From assembly GCA_029569255.1 (NCBI GenBank), contig JAKQUO010000019.1:149175-213174 (forward strand): a DNA stretch of 64,000 nt, written 5' to 3'. The position numbers were made by a program, and so were the translations under genes. Each line of letters begins with the position of its first letter. The stretch's first letter is position 1. Shown one piece after another: positions 34,240 through 42,712 of the stretch. The notes below the pieces were generated by a model. That model had not been told where the DNA came from, did not search any database, and saw only the letters and a program-made list of their open reading frames with translations. This DNA is from Acidobacteriota bacterium (GTDB lineage Bacteria > Acidobacteriota > Aminicenantia > Aminicenantales > Saccharicenantaceae).

Positions 34240-35337
34240 CTAGATCTTCATCGGCATCAGGACGTAGACCGTGGCGATGGCCTCCTCCGCCTCCGGCCGG
34301 AGCAGGACGGCGCTGTTCTCGTCCTTGATCTCGAAGACGACCTTGTCCGACTCGACCGCCGTGAGGAAGTCGAGCAGGTACTGGGCGTTGAAGCCGATCT
34401 CCAGGTCCCGGCCCTTGTGCTCGGCCGCCAGGCTGTCGCTGGCCTCGCCGATCTCCGGGTTCGAAGAGAACAGCCGGAGCCGGCTCTTCTCGATCGTGAA
34501 CTTGATGCCTTTGGACCGCTCGGCCGAAAGGAGAGAGACGCGCCGGATGGCCCCGGCCAGCTCCTCGCGGCCGAGCGTCAGCCGCTCCGGGTTGTCCTTG
34601 GGGATGACCGCCTGGTAGTTGGGGAACTTGCTCTCGATGATCCGCGAGATGAGCGTCCGCGGCCCGACCTTGAAGAACAGGTTGTTGTCGTCGAGGTCGA
34701 ACTCGACGGCCCCGTCCTCGAGCTTCCGGATCTCGCTCAGCGTCTTCTTGGCCACGATGACGCTCAATTCCTTGTCGATCTTCAGGCCGTCCTCGGACTT
34801 TCTCGTGTACGAGAGCCGGTGCCCGTCCGTGCTGACAAGCTCCATCTGCCTGTTCTTGAGCGACAGGAGCGCCCCGTTCAGGTAGTACCTCTGCTCCTGG
34901 GTGATGGCGTAGAAGACCCGGCCGATCATGTCCTTGACGCCGGCCAGCGGCAGCGCGATGCCCTTCTCGAACCGGGCGTCCGGCACCTGCGGGTAATCCT
35001 CCTTGGCCAGGCCGAGGATCTTGAACTCGCTCTCGCCGGCCCTGATCTCGATCGTCGCGTCCTTTAGCTCGACCTCCACGGGCGCTCCCTCCGGCAGGGA
35101 CTTGACGATCTCGAAGATCTTCTTGCCGTTGACCGTGATGGACCCCTCCCGTTCGATCCCCGCCTGGAGATGCGTCCGCAGGCCGACTTCGAGGTCCGTC
35201 CCCGTCATCTCGATGTCGTTCGCCCGGACATCCATCAGGATGTTGGCCAGGATCGGCATGGTGTTCCTTTTCTCGACGATCCCCTGGAAGACCTGGAGCT
35301 CTTCGAGGAACGGTCCCTTGGCGATGGAGAATTTCAT
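34240..35337 (-). CDS. dnaN: DNA polymerase III beta sliding clamp
   Basis: 365 residues, three clamp domains. It starts MKFSIAKGPFLEELQVFQGIVEKRN-like (first 20 residues typical) and includes MPILANILM, VSTDGHRLSYTRK, FPNYQAVIPKDNPERLTLGREEL and the C-terminal VYVLMPMKI, the family's (Y)(L)(M)PM(R/K) ending. AAGGTGAGACC precedes the ATG. Downstream of dnaA in the classic dnaA-dnaN order. Confidence 0.97.
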   Translation of the reverse strand: MKFSIAKGPFLEELQVFQGIVEKRNTMPILANILMDVRANDIEMTGTDLEVGLRTHLQAGIEREGSITVNGKKIFEIVKSLPEGAPVEVELKDATIEIRAGESEFKILGLAKEDYPQVPDARFEKGIALPLAGVKDMIGRVFYAITQEQRYYLNGALLSLKNRQMELVSTDGHRLSYTRKSEDGLKIDKELSVIVAKKTLSEIRKLEDGAVEFDLDDNNLFFKVGPRTLISRIIESKFPNYQAVIPKDNPERLTLGREELAGAIRRVSLLSAERSKGIKFTIEKSRLRLFSSNPEIGEASDSLAAEHKGRDLEIGFNAQYLLDFLTAVESDKVVFEIKDENSAVLLRPEAEEAIATVYVLMPMKI

Positions 35338-35359
35338 GGTCTCACCTTCCGCGTCGTTT

Positions 35360-35425
35360 CCTGTTATCTTCTTCTTATTATTATTTCAAGATATAACGTG
35401 AAATCAAGAAGAGAAATAAGAAGGG
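35360..35425. other. AT-rich tract, candidate DNA-unwinding element
   Basis: In the 130-base dnaA-dnaN spacer, about 65 bases are markedly AT-rich in a very GC-rich genome. On the minus strand 35385-35364 reads as repeated trinucleotides (TAA TAA TAA GAA GAA GAT), reminiscent of DnaA-trio arrays. This spacer also must hold the dnaN ribosome binding site and any dnaN promoter. Confidence 0.5.
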
Positions 35426-35467
35426 CCTCTGGAAATGTGCGTTTCCCGGGCAAAGCCTTGATCCTTC

Positions 35468-36799
35468 TCATTGGATGAGGGTCATGAGAGTGTTGATCTC
35501 TCTGTTGAATTCGGGATCGTCGTTGCGGAGCCTCTCGATCTTGCGGACGCTGTGGATGACGGTGGTGTGATGTTTTCCACCGAATTTCTTGCCGATCTCG
35601 GGCAATGAGGATTTCGTCATCTCCTTGGCCAGGTACATGGCGATCTGGCGGGGGAAGGCGATCTTGGGGGAGTTGTTCTTGGACTTGAGCTGGGACGTCT
35701 TGATCTTGAACCTGTGGCAGATGAGCTTCTGGATCTTTTCCACAGTGACGATCGAGGACGAGGAATCGAGGAGGCCGCGGAGGGCTTCCTTGGTCAGGTC
35801 CAGGTCGATGCGCTCGCCCTTCAGGGAGGAGTAGGCGATGACCCGCCTCAGATAGCCCTCGAGCTCGCGGATGTTGGTTTGGACCTTGTCGGCGATGTAG
35901 AGGGAGACGCTCTCGGGGAGGACGACGGCCTCGGCCTCGGCCTTTCTCTTGAGGATGGCGATGCGGGTCTCGATGTCGGGGGGCTTGAGGTCGGCGATGA
36001 GGCCCCATTCGAAACGGGACCGGAAGCGGTCCTCGAGGTGGGGGATCTCCTTGGGAGGGCAGTCGCTGGAGATGACGATCTGCTTCTGGCTGTCGTAAAG
36101 ATGGTTGAAGGTGTGGAAAAACTCCTCTTTCGTCCGCTCCCGTCCGGACAGGTAGTGGATGTCGTCCATGAGCAGGAGGTCGACGCTTCGGTATTTCTCG
36201 CGGAACTCCAGGATCTTGCCGTACTGGAGATGGTTGACCAGGTCGTTCATGAACTTCTCGGTCGTGACGTAGAGGATCTTGGCCTTGGGGTTCTGCTGGA
36301 GGGAGAAATGGCCGATGGCGTTCATGAGGTGGGTCTTGCCGAGGCCGGCCCCGCCGTAGATGTAGAGGGGGTTGTAGGACTTCGCCGGGTTCTTGGCCAC
36401 GGCCGTGGCCGCGGCCTGGGCGAACTGGTTGCAGCTGCCGACGACGAAGCTGTCGAAGGTGTAATTGGGATTGAGGTTCGGATTGACGGCCTGGCCCGGC
36501 TTCGTCTTCCGCTCCTCGGGCGAGCGGCGCATGAAGGCGGCCGGCGTGTCGTCGTGGATGTAGCGGATATCGAACGCCTTGCCGAACAGGTCGCGGGCGC
36601 AGTCGTTGATGACGCCCGAATAGTGGAAGGACAGCCAGTCGCGGAAGTAGGCGTTGGGGACCTTGACGTAAAGGCAGTCCTGCTCGCGGCCGATGAAGGC
36701 GGTCGGTTCGAACCAGGTCTCGAAGGAGTTCGGGTCGACCTTGGCCTCGGCGGCCTTGAGGATCTCCTGCCAAGGATTTTGATTATCTTTGAGTTCCAT
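35468..36799 (-). CDS. dnaA: Chromosomal replication initiator DnaA
   Basis: 443 residues. Domain I starts at NPWQEILKAAEAKVDPNSFETWF; the AAA+ domain has Walker A GGAGLGKTHLMNAIG and Walker B LLMDDIHYLSG; domain IV ends with the DnaA-box-binding signature region KFGGKHHTTVIHSVRKIE. ATG 36799 is chosen because the conserved domain I starts there and a 36-residue extension would be translated through the DnaA boxes. The 5' leader of about 78 bases contains the boxes, so the gene is probably autoregulated. Confidence 0.97.
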   Translation of the reverse strand: MELKDNQNPWQEILKAAEAKVDPNSFETWFEPTAFIGREQDCLYVKVPNAYFRDWLSFHYSGVINDCARDLFGKAFDIRYIHDDTPAAFMRRSPEERKTKPGQAVNPNLNPNYTFDSFVVGSCNQFAQAAATAVAKNPAKSYNPLYIYGGAGLGKTHLMNAIGHFSLQQNPKAKILYVTTEKFMNDLVNHLQYGKILEFREKYRSVDLLLMDDIHYLSGRERTKEEFFHTFNHLYDSQKQIVISSDCPPKEIPHLEDRFRSRFEWGLIADLKPPDIETRIAILKRKAEAEAVVLPESVSLYIADKVQTNIRELEGYLRRVIAYSSLKGERIDLDLTKEALRGLLDSSSSIVTVEKIQKLICHRFKIKTSQLKSKNNSPKIAFPRQIAMYLAKEMTKSSLPEIGKKFGGKHHTTVIHSVRKIERLRNDDPEFNREINTLMTLIQ

Positions 36800-36812
36800 C
36801 GGGGCCGTTCTT

Positions 36813-36844
36813 TTTTCCACAGTTTTTTCCACATCTGTGGAAAT
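36813..36844. promoter_or_regulatory. Cluster of three DnaA boxes upstream of dnaA
   Basis: TTTTCCACA at 36813-36821 and 36825-36833, and the inverted, slightly degenerate TGTGGAAAT at 36836-36844. The first two match TTWTNCACA. Two more copies lie inside the dnaA coding sequence (35736-35744 and inverted 36113-36121). Together with the AT-rich dnaA-dnaN spacer this resembles a bipartite origin. Confidence 0.7.
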
Positions 36845-36883
36845 TCCTCTCCGGGAGGATCGGCGGCCGGAAGAGGCCCGCAA

Positions 36884-36912
36884 ATCATAGCATTCCGGAG
36901 GGGCCATTTCAA
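36884..36912 (-). promoter_or_regulatory. dnaA: dnaA promoter
   Basis: Minus strand TTGAAA (36912-36907), 17-base spacer, TATGAT (36889-36884). The transcript would start near 36877 and run through the DnaA boxes before the ATG. The rest of the 294-base gap up to 37093 is G+C-rich without further recognisable elements. Confidence 0.7.
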
Positions 36913-37093
36913 GCTTTTTTTAGGGGAAAACGGCCCGCCGGGCGGTCGGCGGACGCGGCCGCGCGGAACGCCGGCGGCCCGAGCGGCGGCCGGCCGGGGA
37001 AGATGAAAATCCGTTCATGAAACGAGGCCCGAGCGGGGGCCGGGAAGGCCCCGGAAAGGCGTTTTTTGCCGGGTCCCCGGGACGGGGCCGCGG

Positions 37094-37711
37094 TCAGCGC
37101 CTCAGGAGGGCGCGGGATTCCCACGTCGGCGCCCCAAGAAGGAGCGGCAGGAGCCGGGCCCGGAGCCGGTCGGAGAGCTCCGCGAAGGCGAACTCGGCCG
37201 GCTTCTCGAGGTCGAGGTAGTCGCGTTCGTCCCGGAAGACCCGGCGGAAGAGGACCGTCCCGTCGGCGGCCGAGCGCGCGACGAGATCGACGGTCATCGT
37301 CCAGCGGAGCTGCTCGACCAGGGCGCGGCCGGCGGCCTTGAACGGCCCGTCGAGCGGAGCGCGGCCCTTGTCCAGGGCTTTGCGGACCTCTCCGACGAGC
37401 GCGACCTCGCCGGAGAGGACGATCGCGCGCTCCCGGGGGCGCGCCGGGGCCTCGTCGGCCGGGCCGCAGCGCGCGACGGGTTTGCGGAAGGCCCGCCCGA
37501 TCTCCGCGGCCAGGAAGTCGCCGAGGCCGCGTCCGACGGCCAGGCCGGGGACCGGAGCGGCCTCCCGGAAGTCGGCCACGACGATCTCGTCGAAAGAGCC
37601 GGCCGGAAGGGCCGCGACGCCGGGCAGCTGGACCCGGACCTCGACGGGAGAGACGGACTGGCAGGCGGCGGCCCAGGCGAGCGCGAGGCCGAGGGCGGCC
37701 CGGGCCTTCAC
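37094..37711 (-). CDS. Lipoprotein of unknown function (ABC-type-transport-auxiliary-like)
   Basis: 205 residues with a lipoprotein signal (MKARAALGLALAWAAAC, lipidated C17). The mature part has alternating strands and helices, with EIVVADFREAAPVPGLAVGRGLGD resembling the first strand and glycine turn of secreted proteins that assemble into the outer membrane. A cysteine in VARCGP (~82) and a TVDLVARSAADGTVLFRRVF region (about residues 142-160) follow. GTG start overlapping the TPR-gene stop. I cannot assign a function; the description is structural only. Confidence 0.7.
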   Translation of the reverse strand: MKARAALGLALAWAAACQSVSPVEVRVQLPGVAALPAGSFDEIVVADFREAAPVPGLAVGRGLGDFLAAEIGRAFRKPVARCGPADEAPARPRERAIVLSGEVALVGEVRKALDKGRAPLDGPFKAAGRALVEQLRWTMTVDLVARSAADGTVLFRRVFRDERDYLDLEKPAEFAFAELSDRLRARLLPLLLGAPTWESRALLRR

Positions 37712-38052
37712 TTGCCCTTCTCCCGCGCGGCCTCGGCCCGAAGCTCGAAGGCCGCGCAGTTCGTCCGGATGGCCAGATCGTTCGGGGCGAGGCGGACCGC
37801 TTCTTCATATTCCGCGCGGGCCGCCTCCCAGTCCCCCCTCCTTTCGTGGGCGACGGCCAGGTTGTTGTGGGCGGCCGCCGAGCCGGGGGAAAGCCGGACG
37901 GCCTCCGTCCAATGCCGGAGGGCCGCGTCCCAGTCGTCGGCCCGGGCGGCCGCGACCCCGGCCCGGAGGGCCCCCACGGACAGGGGACGGGCGCACGCGG
38001 CCAGGGCGGCGACGACAACGGCCGCGATGACCGGGGGGAAAGCGCGTCTCAT
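37708..38052 (-). CDS. Small TPR lipoprotein
   Basis: 114 residues. Lipoprotein signal ending VVAALAAC (C20), then about two and a half tetratricopeptide repeats (residues ~33-105; ADDWDAALRHWTEAVRLSPG and GDWEAARAEYEEAVRLAPN carry the repeat pattern). Coupled by GTGA overlap to the next lipoprotein gene, so the two probably act together at the outer membrane, possibly in envelope assembly. Confidence 0.8.
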   Translation of the reverse strand: MRRAFPPVIAAVVVAALAACARPLSVGALRAGVAAARADDWDAALRHWTEAVRLSPGSAAAHNNLAVAHERRGDWEAARAEYEEAVRLAPNDLAIRTNCAAFELRAEAAREKGK

Positions 38053-38131
38053 GCGGGCCTCGGCGGCAGATTACGCCCGCCGGGCCATCCGGTCAAGGCC
38101 CGCTCCGGGGCGGGGGAGGCGGCGCGCCGAC

Positions 38132-38161
38132 TTGCCTCCTTCCCCGCGATTGTGGTATAAA
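38132..38161 (+). promoter_or_regulatory. Probable rpmB promoter
   Basis: TTGCCT (38132-38137), 18-base spacer, TATAAA (38156-38161), about 35 bases before the rpmB ATG. Confidence 0.5.
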
Positions 38162-38195
38162 GGCGGTCCGATCCTCGGACGAAAGAGTGACGACC

Positions 38196-38387
38196 ATGCC
38201 GAAAGTCTGCCACATCTGCGAAAAAGGCCCGGTCTTCGGGCATAGCGTGAGCCATTCCCACAAGGCCTCGCCCAAGAAGTGGAAGCCCAACCTCCAGCGG
38301 GTCAGGGCCCAGACCCCGGCCGGCGTCCGCCAGGTCTGGGTCTGCACGCGCTGCCTGCGCTCCGGCAAGGTGGCCAAAGCCGCCTGA
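38196..38387 (+). CDS. rpmB: 50S ribosomal protein L28
   Basis: 63 residues starting MPKVCHICEKGPVFGHSVSHSHK-like (first 20 typical), with zinc-type pairs CHIC and CTRC and the family NLQRVRA segment. ATG 38196 matches the family start; a GTG nine bases upstream is a less likely alternative. Single-gene transcription unit, convergent with rel seven bases downstream. Confidence 0.96.
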   Translation: MPKVCHICEKGPVFGHSVSHSHKASPKKWKPNLQRVRAQTPAGVRQVWVCTRCLRSGKVAKAA

Positions 38388-38393
38388 GAACTC

Positions 38394-40565
38394 TTAAACT
38401 CGATCGACCGAGAGCACGTCCTTCAGCCCGGAGATCCGCCTGGCGATGGCCTCGAGCTGGCGGATGTCCCGGATGAGCACCTCCAGGCGGATGCGCGCCC
38501 GGCCTTCGGCGATCGCCGAGGCCTCGGCCTTGGCGATGTTCCCTTCCAGCCCGGCCACGGCCGTGGCCACCTGGGCCAGCAGGCCCGGGATGTCGTGGGC
38601 CTTGACCATGAGCCGGGCCTTGAACGTCGCCGCGAGAGAGGCGTCCCAGGCGACCTCGACCTGGCGCTGGGCGTCGAGCAGCTCCTTGGTCACGAGGGCG
38701 CAGCGAAGGGAATGGACGGTGAGGCCCCGCCCGGCCGTGAGGTATCCGACGACGGGCTCGCCCTTGACCGGCGCGCAGCACTTGGCCAGCCGGATCGCCG
38801 GGTCGTCGATGTCCTTGATCCGCACTCTCCGGGCCGCCGCCCGGCCGCGGCGGGCCGCGGCCCTCGCCGGGGTGTCGCCGAAGGCCGCCGCCACGAGCCC
38901 GGCGTCGACGACGATCCGTCCCAGCCCGACTTGGCGGTGGAACTCCTCCATCGTCGCGGCCCGCGGCCCGAGGATGGCGGCCAGGCGCCGGGCCGCCTCC
39001 GCCTCGCGCCGGGACCCCGCCGGGAGGCCGAGCTTCCGGACCTCGCGCTCCCAGATCCTGCGGCCCACGGCGGCGCCCGCCGCCCGGCTGCGGAGGTTGA
39101 GCCAGCGTTTGAGGTGCTGGCGGGCGCCGGTCGTGGTCGCCGCCGCGAGCATGCCCCGCGTCGGCTCCCGGTCGGGGGAGGTCAGGACCTCGACGATGTC
39201 GCCCGTCTTGAGCACGGCCTTGAGCGGGGCGGGCGTGCCGTTGACCCGGCCGCCGGTCGCGTGGAGGCCGATCTCGGTGTGGATCTTGAAGGCGAAATCG
39301 AGGACGGTGGCCCCGGACGGCAGGTCGACGACCCGGCCCTTCGGCGTGAAGACGTAGACCTCCTCCGGGATGAGGTTGGTCTTGAGGCCGCGCAGGAATT
39401 CCTGCGGGTCCTTCTTCTCCTCGAAGAGGGCGGCCATCTCGCGGAGCCAGTGGAGCCGGCGGTCCTCCGGCAGGGGCCCGGCCGAGGCCTCGTCCTTGTA
39501 GCGCCAGTGGGCCGCGATGCCGTTCTCGGCCAGGTCGTGCATGTCCCGCGTCCGGATCTGGATCTCGAACATCTTCCGTCCGCCGGTGATGACGGTCGTG
39601 TGCAGGGCCTGGTAGAGGTTCGGCTTGGGCATGGCCACGAAGTCGCGGAAGCGCTGGGGGAGGTGGGGCCAGCGCTGGTGGATGATGCCCAGGATGGCGT
39701 AGCAGTCCTTGACGGTGCCGGTGATGACGCGAAGGGCCAGGAAGTCGAAGACCTGGTCGAAGTCGATGTCGCGCCTCTTCATCTTGCTCCAGATGCTGTG
39801 CGGCCGCTTGACCCGGGAGAAGATCTCGGCCGGCAGGCCGTTGGCGGCCAGGAGCTCGGCCAGGGCCTTGGCCATGGCCGCCAGGTCGGCCTCGGCCGCC
39901 CGCCGCCGCGGCTCGACGGCCGCGGCGATCTTGGCGTACTCCTCGGGAGCCACGTAGCGGAACGAGAGGTCCTCGAGCTCGGCCCGGATCCGGCCCATCC
40001 CGAGGCGGTTGGCGATCGGGGCGTAGATGTCGAGGGTCTCCCGGGCGATCTGGCGCCGCTTCTCCTTGTCGAGGAAGCGCAGGGTCTTGAGGTTGTGGAC
40101 GCGGTCGGCCAGCTTGATGAAGATGACCCGGATGTCGTCGGTCATGGCCAGGATGATCTTGCGGACGGTCTCGGCCCGGCGGGCCTCGGGCGAGACTTCC
40201 TGGACCCGGCTGATCTTGGTCACGCCCTCGACGAGGCCGGCCACTTCCTTGCCGAAGCTCTCGCGGACCGCCGCGGCCGTCGTCGAGGTGTCCTCGAGGA
40301 CGTCGTGGAGGAGGGCGGCGACGAGGGTCGTCCGGTCGAGCCTCATGTCGGCGAGGTAGGCGGTCACCTCGAGCGGGTGGCTTAGATAGGGCTCCCCGGA
40401 GCGGCGCACCTGGCCCTGGTGGGCCTGGCCGGCGAAGACGTAGGCCTTCCGGAGGACGGCCACGTCCTTTTCGTCGATGTAGGAGGCGGCCTTCTCGACG
40501 ATGTCGTCGAAGCGGACCAGGGCCCGGGCCGCTCCCGCTCTCGTGGCTCCAGGCCGCGTCCTCAT
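38394..40565 (-). CDS. rel: Bifunctional (p)ppGpp synthetase/hydrolase
   Basis: 723 residues. HD hydrolase domain with intact HDVLEDT (87-93); synthetase domain with RVKRPHSIWSKMKRRDIDFD and YQALHTTV; TGS domain (about 400-460, VYVFTPKGRVVDLPSGATVL); zinc-finger-like/CC region and a C-terminal ACT domain ending ISGLKDVLSVDRV. Both catalytic domains look active, so it probably makes and degrades the stringent-response alarmone. ATG start; 40 bases after the zinc-ribbon gene, with which it may be cotranscribed. Confidence 0.95.
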   Translation of the reverse strand: MRTRPGATRAGAARALVRFDDIVEKAASYIDEKDVAVLRKAYVFAGQAHQGQVRRSGEPYLSHPLEVTAYLADMRLDRTTLVAALLHDVLEDTSTTAAAVRESFGKEVAGLVEGVTKISRVQEVSPEARRAETVRKIILAMTDDIRVIFIKLADRVHNLKTLRFLDKEKRRQIARETLDIYAPIANRLGMGRIRAELEDLSFRYVAPEEYAKIAAAVEPRRRAAEADLAAMAKALAELLAANGLPAEIFSRVKRPHSIWSKMKRRDIDFDQVFDFLALRVITGTVKDCYAILGIIHQRWPHLPQRFRDFVAMPKPNLYQALHTTVITGGRKMFEIQIRTRDMHDLAENGIAAHWRYKDEASAGPLPEDRRLHWLREMAALFEEKKDPQEFLRGLKTNLIPEEVYVFTPKGRVVDLPSGATVLDFAFKIHTEIGLHATGGRVNGTPAPLKAVLKTGDIVEVLTSPDREPTRGMLAAATTTGARQHLKRWLNLRSRAAGAAVGRRIWEREVRKLGLPAGSRREAEAARRLAAILGPRAATMEEFHRQVGLGRIVVDAGLVAAAFGDTPARAAARRGRAAARRVRIKDIDDPAIRLAKCCAPVKGEPVVGYLTAGRGLTVHSLRCALVTKELLDAQRQVEVAWDASLAATFKARLMVKAHDIPGLLAQVATAVAGLEGNIAKAEASAIAEGRARIRLEVLIRDIRQLEAIARRISGLKDVLSVDRV

Positions 40566-40605
40566 GTCCGGCGTTCGCCCGTGGCGAAGACCTCCGAAGG
40601 GATGT

Positions 40606-40920
40606 TCAGGCGCCGGGCTTGGCGGCGGGCTCGGCCTCGGCCTTGGCGGGCTTCTTCTTCGCCCCGTCGCCGGAGCCGGACGGGGCGTCGGCGCTCGTCC
40701 CGCTCTTGGCTTCGGCCGCGGGCCCGGCGGCCGGCGAGCTCTTCTTGGCGTAGTCGGTGATGTACCAGCCGTTCCCCTTGAACTGGATGGCCGGCGAGGA
40801 GACGCGCTTGACCACGGCGCCGCCGCACTTCGGGCACTTGTCGAGCGGCTTGTCCCGGGCCTTCTGCAGCACCTCGGTCCTCTCGCCGCACGTCTTGCAC
40901 TCGTACTCGTAGATCGGCAT
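40606..40920 (-). CDS. FmdB-family zinc-ribbon protein
   Basis: 104 residues. N-terminal zinc ribbon MPIYEYECKTCGE with C8, C11, C29 and C32, then the family VSSPAIQFKGNGWYITDY and a low-complexity Ala/Lys/Ser tail. Proteins of this family are proposed regulators, but the role is not established. ATG with GAGGAG ten bases upstream. Next to rel, with its own promoter. Confidence 0.88.
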   Translation of the reverse strand: MPIYEYECKTCGERTEVLQKARDKPLDKCPKCGGAVVKRVSSPAIQFKGNGWYITDYAKKSSPAAGPAAEAKSGTSADAPSGSGDGAKKKPAKAEAEPAAKPGA

Positions 40921-40948
40921 CTCGTTCGGCTCCTCGCAACGAAGGTCT

Positions 40949-40954
40949 ATTATA
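40949..40954 (-). promoter_or_regulatory. -10 box upstream of the zinc-ribbon gene
   Basis: Minus strand TATAAT (40954-40949), 28 bases before the ATG at 40920; the -35 region is poor. Confidence 0.5.
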
Positions 40955-41034
40955 ACAGATATGACCGCCGGAAGCGGGGCCGAGGCCGGCCGGCGGAATG
41001 GGCGTAAGCGGTGATCCGGCCAAGCCGAGACCGG

Positions 41035-41112
41035 ACGAGGGGAGTTCCCCTGGGAACCGCCGGAACGCGTTCGAGCGAGGCTTGGCGCAAGCCGAGCGAG
41101 CCGCCGTGGCGC
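41035..41112 (+). repeat. Dispersed repeat, family 2, copy at 41 kb
   Basis: About 78 bases closely matching the minus strand of 53328-53406. The 28-base core at 41073-41100 differs from the other copy at one base and contains GGCTTG-GCG-CAAGCC, a short hairpin. About 30 bases downstream, CACCGC and GGCGAACGAGG (41144-41160) resemble the end module of the composite repeat at 10.4 and 53.8 kb. The rest of the 244-base gap shows no gene. Confidence 0.75.
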
Positions 41113-41164
41113 CGAGCATGCCGCGCGGCTTGGCGTGGAAAAACACCGCGGCGAACGAGGGCGA

Positions 41165-42616
41165 TCACCGAGGCCCTTCATGGAAGACGACGGCCTCGAA
41201 GACGAAGAGCTTCGCCCCCCGCCTCCAGGCGTCGCGCGGCAGCCCGGCCTTGAGCGACCCCTGGTCGAGGAACGTCTCGCGGTCCCAGCCGTTCTCCACG
41301 GGGACCTGGGGCAGGAGCAGGCCCCGCCGCCCGCCCTGCTCGACGACCAGGCCGTGCTTGCCGACCCGGACCTCCCGCGGGTTGGCGATCTCGCGAAGCG
41401 GAGTCAGGACCGAGATCTCGACGCGGAGGCCCCCGAGCTCGGAGGGCGAGACCGGCGGGAAGCGGGGGTCCCCGGCGGCGGCGAGGATCGCGGCCTGGAT
41501 GACGGCCCGGCCGAGCGGCGCGTCGGCCTCGATGAAGCCGATGCAGCCGCGCAGGGCGCCGCGCGCGGTCAGGGTGACGAACGCGCCGCGCGGGACGGCC
41601 AGCTCGGGCCGGCCGGTGCGGTCCTCGACGACCGTCCCGTCGCCGAGATATTCGGTCAGGGCCGCGCGGGCCAGGCGCAGAAGGTCGGCCTTCGCCTCCG
41701 CGGAGAGCGTGAGCGGGGCGGCGTCCCCGGCCGGCCCCCCGGAGAGCACGGCCGCCGCGAGGTAGCCGACGACGGGCCCGCCGAAGCTCGACGAATCGGC
41801 CCGGGCCAGGATCTCGACGCGGGGCCGGCCGGCCTTCTCGGCGAAGAGCAGGAGCGCGGCGACGCCGCCGCCGCCGCACATGATGTTCTCCCCCGCCTCG
41901 GCCTTGCGGAGGAGCGTGTCCGTGCGCATGGTCCGGATGAGCTCGGCCGTGGCCGCGTCGGCGGCCTCGGCCCGGGCCTTGGGCAGATAGTGCGACAGGT
42001 CGGTCGAGGCGACGACGAGGACCTTTTTCCCGAGGCAGGTCCTGGCCAGGGCGGCGCCGAGGCTCCGGACGGCGTCCCGGGTCGGGCGGCCGGTGACGAT
42101 CGGAACGATGGCCGCCCCGGGCAGGGCCCGCTGGACGAAGGGGACCTGGACCTCGACGGCGTGCTCCTCGGCGAAGGCGTCGGGCCGGAAGGACGACCGC
42201 GCGGCCCGGGCGATCTCCCGGGCCAGGGCGGCGTCGACGCGGGCCAGGCCGAGGGGCGTCTCGAAGCCGCCGTCCGGCCAGACCGAGACGCCCTCGAAGG
42301 CGACGCGGTGGGAGGGGGCGATGATGACGACGGTCTCGTAGGGGCCGCCGCGGACGGCGGCGTAGGCGGCCGCGGCGGTCCGGCCCGAATAGACATAGCC
42401 GGCGTGGGGGGCGATGAGGCCGATGACGCGGCCGGGCGGCGCGGCCGGGCCGGCGGCGGCCATGGCGGCGTCGATCCAGGCGGCGAGCTGGGCGGCGTCG
42501 GCGGGGTAGAACGCGCCGGCGAAGGCCGCCGGCCGGACGCGCTGGGCCGCGCCGGCGGCGCCGAGGAGGAGCAGGAGGGCGGCCGACGCGCCGAGCCTTC
42601 TCACGAGGGCCATCAT
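41165..42616 (-). CDS. Exported AmmeMemoRadiSam B-A fusion (Memo domain + AMMECR1 domain)
   Basis: 483 residues. A signal peptide (hydrophobic residues ~8-24, ALLLLLGAAGAA) is followed by a Memo/class III extradiol-dioxygenase-like domain (about 28-285) with RPAAFAGAFYPAD, IGLIAPHAGYVYSGRTAA, IAPSHRV, EEHAVEVQVPFVQ and STDLSHYLP, whose histidines match the family metal ligands. An AMMECR1 domain follows (about 290-483), with GAFVTLTARGALRGCIGFIE as its signature. The two activities are usually separate genes next to a radical SAM gene; none is seen here. Start ATG 42616 or 42613. Function of the family is not established. Confidence 0.88.
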   Translation of the reverse strand: MMALVRRLGASAALLLLLGAAGAAQRVRPAAFAGAFYPADAAQLAAWIDAAMAAAGPAAPPGRVIGLIAPHAGYVYSGRTAAAAYAAVRGGPYETVVIIAPSHRVAFEGVSVWPDGGFETPLGLARVDAALAREIARAARSSFRPDAFAEEHAVEVQVPFVQRALPGAAIVPIVTGRPTRDAVRSLGAALARTCLGKKVLVVASTDLSHYLPKARAEAADAATAELIRTMRTDTLLRKAEAGENIMCGGGGVAALLLFAEKAGRPRVEILARADSSSFGGPVVGYLAAAVLSGGPAGDAAPLTLSAEAKADLLRLARAALTEYLGDGTVVEDRTGRPELAVPRGAFVTLTARGALRGCIGFIEADAPLGRAVIQAAILAAAGDPRFPPVSPSELGGLRVEISVLTPLREIANPREVRVGKHGLVVEQGGRRGLLLPQVPVENGWDRETFLDQGSLKAGLPRDAWRRGAKLFVFEAVVFHEGPR

Positions 42617-42664
42617 ATCGGCGGCGGCGGGAAAAATCAATCGCCGGGGGGCGGCCCCGGGCGA

Positions 42665-42693
42665 TTGACTTTCCGCGGCGATTTCAATAGAAT
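42665..42693 (+). promoter_or_regulatory. Sigma-70 promoter of the small-protein/lolB/ispE operon
   Basis: TTGACT (42665-42670), 17-base spacer, TAGAAT (42688-42693), about 13 bases upstream of the first start after the start site. Good match. Confidence 0.7.
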
Positions 42694-42712
42694 CGGGGCA
42701 GGGAAGGTTCCG

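Noticed and set aside
36800-37093. rpmH/rnpA genes upstream of dnaA
   Set aside because: The gap contains only the dnaA promoter and DnaA boxes; no L34 or RNase P protein motif is present on either strand.
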